From CAZFIM01 sp964519615 (GTDB taxonomy: Bacteria > Chloroflexota > Dehalococcoidia > GIF9 > UBA5629), in NCBI GenBank assembly GCA_964519615.1, contig CAZFIM010000016.1, positions 1 to 45,198 of the forward strand: a DNA stretch of 45,198 nucleotides, given 5' to 3'. Positions 42,514-45,198 of the stretch are shown here, one piece after another. A model generated the notes under the pieces. The model was given only the letters and a program-made list of their open reading frames with translations. It searched no databases and was not told the origin of the DNA. The stretch's first letter is position 1. The number at the start of each line of letters is the position of its first letter. A program made the translations under genes and the position numbers.

Positions 42514-43455
42514 TTATTGGAAAGCCTTTAATATCTTTATTAGTCCTAAGTCCCGCTCACGCAGATACTCGGTTTTGCTTTTATCCGAGTAGTCATACCA
42601 GCCTTTGCCTGTTTTCAGCCCCAGATGCCCCTGCTCTGCCAGCTCGAACACCTTCTTCGGCATATAGTCCAGAGGAACAGGGTCTATGCCGGGGTTCTTG
42701 AGGTTATTAACAGTAATATCGATTCCGCCGAAGTCCATGCGCTTGTAAATACCGAGAATTAGCATGCGCAGCGCAAGGCCCCATTTAGCGGCCTCATCGA
42801 GGTCGGCAGGCGAAATATAGTCATTATCCACAAGGTAATGGCATTCGCGCTGAAACGCGATCTGCAGCCTGTTGATGATAAAGCCCGGGATGAATTTCTG
42901 CAGTACGGCGGGTTTTTTGCCCATTTTACGCAGAACGGCAGCCATCAGTTCGACGTTAGCATTGTCTGTCTGAGGTCCTTTTACCACCTCTACAAAAGGC
43001 ATAAGATGCGGCGGCGAGTACCAGTGGGCGATGAGGATTTTATCCGGCCGGGACGTTTCAGCGAATTCGAAGATATTTAAAAACGAGGTATTGCTGGCGA
43101 TAAGCGCCCGGGGAGGACAAAAGCGGTCAAGCTGCTTATACATATCTTTTTTAACTTCCACGTTCTCCACCACCGTTTCCACAGCGATATCGACGTTCTG
43201 AGATCCTTCCTCCACGGAGCGTGTATATGATATACGCCCCATAATCGCGGGTATCTGATTGCCGTCTACCATATTTTCCTGCGCCAGCGTATGAAGGCCG
43301 GCGTTGATATACTCTTTGGCGCGGTCCAGCGTTTCCTGGGAGCGGGAATACAGAGATACCGTGTATCCTGCCTGCGCATACGATTGCGCAAGACCGCTTC
43401 CCATCGTACCGGCGCCGACTACGAAAATTTTTTTGACATCTTTTTCGGTCATCAT
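42514..43455 (-). CDS. 3-hydroxyacyl-CoA/3-hydroxy-acid dehydrogenase (HCDH family)
   Basis: A 313-residue NAD-dependent dehydrogenase. The Rossmann motif is FVVGAGTMGSGLAQSYAQAG (about 11-30). It also has IASNTSFLNI, the catalytic His region AHWYSPPHLMPFVEVV and the C-terminal domain FIINRLQIAFQRECHYLVD. Acyl-CoA dehydrogenases and L-carnitine dehydrogenase belong to this family. Its operon partner is a BKACE, which cleaves 3-keto acids, so this enzyme probably oxidises a 3-hydroxy acid to that keto acid, as in the carnitine route; the real substrate is unknown. Confidence 0.88.
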   Translation of the reverse strand: MMTEKDVKKIFVVGAGTMGSGLAQSYAQAGYTVSLYSRSQETLDRAKEYINAGLHTLAQENMVDGNQIPAIMGRISYTRSVEEGSQNVDIAVETVVENVEVKKDMYKQLDRFCPPRALIASNTSFLNIFEFAETSRPDKILIAHWYSPPHLMPFVEVVKGPQTDNANVELMAAVLRKMGKKPAVLQKFIPGFIINRLQIAFQRECHYLVDNDYISPADLDEAAKWGLALRMLILGIYKRMDFGGIDITVNNLKNPGIDPVPLDYMPKKVFELAEQGHLGLKTGKGWYDYSDKSKTEYLRERDLGLIKILKAFQ

Positions 43456-43476
43456 AGGAATTACTTTTCTCCTACG

Positions 43477-43815
43477 TTAGTCCAGTTTATTCATGAATAC
43501 CATTATTGTTGCCGGTTCAGTGCCGATCACCTCGACAGACCTCTCCTCGTTCGGCGGGATGTAGAGCATGTCGCCCGGCTCGACGATGAATTCCTCGCCG
43601 CCCTTGCTTTTGCAAAGTATGGCGCCGGAAATTCCCACATATACCCTCTCCGTCGGCGAGGCAAGCATATCCGCTCCGCCGTTGGGCAGGAAGTGGGTCA
43701 TGGCACAGGTCATACGTACGGTTTCTGTTCCTCCGAGGAATTTACGTATGTTCCAGCAGTTGAAATGTCCTTTTGCTTCGTAGGGTACGCCTTCTCCATC
43801 TTTGACCAGTTTCAT
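43477..43815 (-). CDS. Single-domain cupin protein
   Basis: A 112-residue cupin_2-type beta barrel: MTHFLPNGGADMLASPTERVYVGISG and FIVEPGDMLYIPPNEERSVEV. The first motif lacks the usual HxH pair (it has NGGADM), so metal binding is uncertain. It lies between the BKACE and dehydrogenase genes with short gaps, suggesting an accessory or isomerase role in the same pathway. Confidence 0.85.
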   Translation of the reverse strand: MKLVKDGEGVPYEAKGHFNCWNIRKFLGGTETVRMTCAMTHFLPNGGADMLASPTERVYVGISGAILCKSKGGEEFIVEPGDMLYIPPNEERSVEVIGTEPATIMVFMNKLD

Positions 43816-43953
43816 TTACTTTCACCTCTTTTTCTCTGCTGCGGCATCAGGCCTCAGCAGGCATTATTAATATACGTGTAATAACTACTATTATCCGCGG
43901 CACAGGAATCTTCAAGAGCTGATCCTGTACCGCAGACTATTTTCTGGTCGAGG

Positions 43954-44817
43954 CTATTTCTTAAGGGGTTTGAGGCCGAGAATCTGTCTCGCTTCTTCAG
44001 GTGTTGCGGGCTCTTTACCCATCTCACGTGCGATTCTCACGATACGGGCGACAAGCTGGGCGTTGCTCTTGGCCAGCTCGCCCTTTTTATAATAGAGGTT
44101 GTCCTCGAGGCCTACGCGTACGGCGCCGCCCATCATCATCCCCAGCGTGCCGTAGGTCAACTGAGCCGCGCCGACACCGAGTGTATTGAAGAGAGTATCT
44201 TCAGGCAGATACTGCTGATAGGTGAAGAAATACTTGAGATCGGCTTCCAGCGCGCCCTGGTACTGCATACCGAGGATGAGGTCTACATAATAAGGTTTCT
44301 TAAGCAGACCTTTTTCAATGAGGATTTTAACTTCCTGAAGCATGGAAAGATTGTAGACTTCCATTTCAGGTTTTACATCGTACTCATTCATGCGTTTTAC
44401 GAATGATTCAATATCGGCACGCGTATTCATAAAGGGCGTGCCCGCCATGGCGCCGAACGTGCGCACCATGGTGCCCATGTTGAGAGAGGCCATCTCCGGG
44501 TGCGCTTCCAGACACTCGGTTCTCTGCTCGATGGTAAGGTTGGCGCCGCCGCCGGTGGTATCCTGAAGGACCATATCGCATTTGTCTCTGATACCTTTAT
44601 GAATCTGACGGAAGACCTCGGCGCTGCCGGTGGTGGTGCCGTCTTTGGCGCGCGCGTGCAGATGGGCGATGGCAGCGCCCTCGTTGTAGCACTCATAGGC
44701 TTGCGCAGCGATCTCATCCGGCTGCTCGGGAATAGCGGGGTTCTGTGATTTTTTTACCAGCGCGCCGGTGAGGGCGACGGTGATAATGACTTTATCCTTT
44801 GGTAACGTTAAATGCAT
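43954..44817 (-). CDS. Beta-keto acid cleavage enzyme (BKACE, DUF849)
   Basis: A 287-residue zinc-dependent enzyme of the 3-keto-5-aminohexanoate cleavage family, a (beta/alpha)8 barrel that condenses a 3-keto acid with acetyl-CoA to give acetoacetate and a new CoA ester. It shows VIITVALTGALVKKSQNPAIP, the zinc motif AHLHAR, LQDTTGGGANLTIEQR and the late block VRVGLEDNLYYKKGELAKSNAQLV. First gene of a three-gene operon; RBS AGGGAG; a TATAAT hexamer at 44903-44908 may be its -10. Confidence 0.93.
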   Translation of the reverse strand: MHLTLPKDKVIITVALTGALVKKSQNPAIPEQPDEIAAQAYECYNEGAAIAHLHARAKDGTTTGSAEVFRQIHKGIRDKCDMVLQDTTGGGANLTIEQRTECLEAHPEMASLNMGTMVRTFGAMAGTPFMNTRADIESFVKRMNEYDVKPEMEVYNLSMLQEVKILIEKGLLKKPYYVDLILGMQYQGALEADLKYFFTYQQYLPEDTLFNTLGVGAAQLTYGTLGMMMGGAVRVGLEDNLYYKKGELAKSNAQLVARIVRIAREMGKEPATPEEARQILGLKPLKK

Positions 44818-45028
44818 CTAATTTCTCCCTTATAAATATTTATATAATCAATTGCTTGCTGATTGAGGCATGTCCTACTCTATGCGGAAAAATCGAACGG
44901 TCATTATACCCTGTATGCAAATCCATTTAATAGGCCGATATGCAGATAAAACAGCAAAATTCAACTACATTATTCTACACCATTGACAATAACCCATCAA
45001 GAATACTGACATGCTTTGTTATTATCTG

Positions 45029-45198
45029 TTATGCATCCCATTTCTTGATCTCGATAAGACATGAGTTCGGGGTCATCCCCGGTGCATTGGCGGAAATCAT
45101 ACGCGACGATGTGAGCAGGTTTACGCAACCTCCTCTATCGATGCTGCCGGCCTTTCCCGGCTCGATGGGGTCGTATTTAGCTGCCGAGCCGTAGCTGT
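45029..45198 (-). CDS. Molybdopterin oxidoreductase, C-terminal fragment cut by window edge
   Basis: The minus-strand frame runs from the window end to TAA at 45029-45031 and encodes YGSAAKYDPIEPGKAGSID, RGGCVNLLTS, then SRMISANAPGMTPNSCLIEI. The DRGGCVNLL-type ending is characteristic of DMSO-reductase-family catalytic subunits. It is thus the 3' end of a second molybdopterin enzyme, upstream of the BKACE operon on the same strand. The gap 44818-45028 carries no gene. Confidence 0.75.
   Translation of the reverse strand, partial: SYGSAAKYDPIEPGKAGSIDRGGCVNLLTSSRMISANAPGMTPNSCLIEIKKWDA

Noticed and set aside
44940..45194. 84-codon plus-strand frame at the right edge
   Set aside because: The opposite strand carries a recognisable molybdopterin oxidoreductase C-terminus over the same bases.

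Overview
The window looks like the chromosome of an anaerobic bacterium of the Chloroflexota, most likely class Dehalococcoidia. This is an inference from gene content: tubulin-like GTPases whose T1 motif reads GQCGS, a large secreted BNR/S-layer-like protein with a C-terminal membrane anchor, IPT/FN3 surface proteins, an [FeFe]-hydrogenase operon and molybdopterin oxidoreductases. No rRNA, tRNA, CRISPR array, integrase or transposase was seen. Several genes have near-consensus sigma-70 promoters (TTGACA, 17 bases, TATAAT), and some appear to start translation at or within a few bases of the transcription start.

Layout. 1-2500 (+): the C-terminus of a tubulin-like protein with a basic, AT-hook-like tail, overlapped by rarA and an alpha/beta hydrolase. 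2675-9316 (+): a Fur-family regulator behind a perfect promoter/palindrome, then an [FeFe]-hydrogenase operon (HndD-like subunit, membrane protein, HndA/NuoE-like subunit and a NuoF-GltD fusion); a second copy of the palindrome lies in front of the operon. 9440-10511 (-): a decayed FHA-domain gene. 10662-12487 (+): first phage block (small protein, terminase small-subunit-like protein, terminase large subunit). 12854-17111 (+): three-subunit molybdopterin oxidoreductase operon. 17206-24097 (-): complete tubulin-like GTPase, IPT/FN3 surface protein, rho, transaldolase-family gene and pyrG. 24406-32367 (-, apart from a GIY-YIG gene): lipoprotein, giant surface protein, a tiny Cys-containing ORF, repeats, and a second IPT/FN3 protein interrupted by an in-frame TGA after its signal peptide. 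32641-41478 (+): second phage block (HTH protein, portal, scaffold, major capsid, decoration, connector and tail-hub-like proteins). 41593-45198 (-): orphan response regulator, a dehydrogenase-cupin-BKACE operon, and the C-terminus of a second molybdopterin oxidoreductase.

The most unusual signal is that the virion genes lie in two blocks 20 kb apart, separated by core genes (rho, pyrG), yet both blocks start from nearly the same promoter. Each has a TTGA-type -35, exactly 17 bases, and a TAATAT-like -10, with the same SOS-box-like operator (AGAACAWATGTACT) lying in the spacer and overlapping the first base of the -10. No integrase, repressor, lysis gene or tape measure is visible. I read this as a dispersed, co-regulated and probably domesticated phage particle system, perhaps like a gene transfer agent. 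A prophage split by rearrangement, or a misassembly, remains possible. Other leads are the pair of tubulin-like proteins (one with a DNA-binding-like tail), the hydrogenase NuoF-GltD fusion, the shared Fur palindrome, and a SECIS-like hairpin behind the in-frame TGA.
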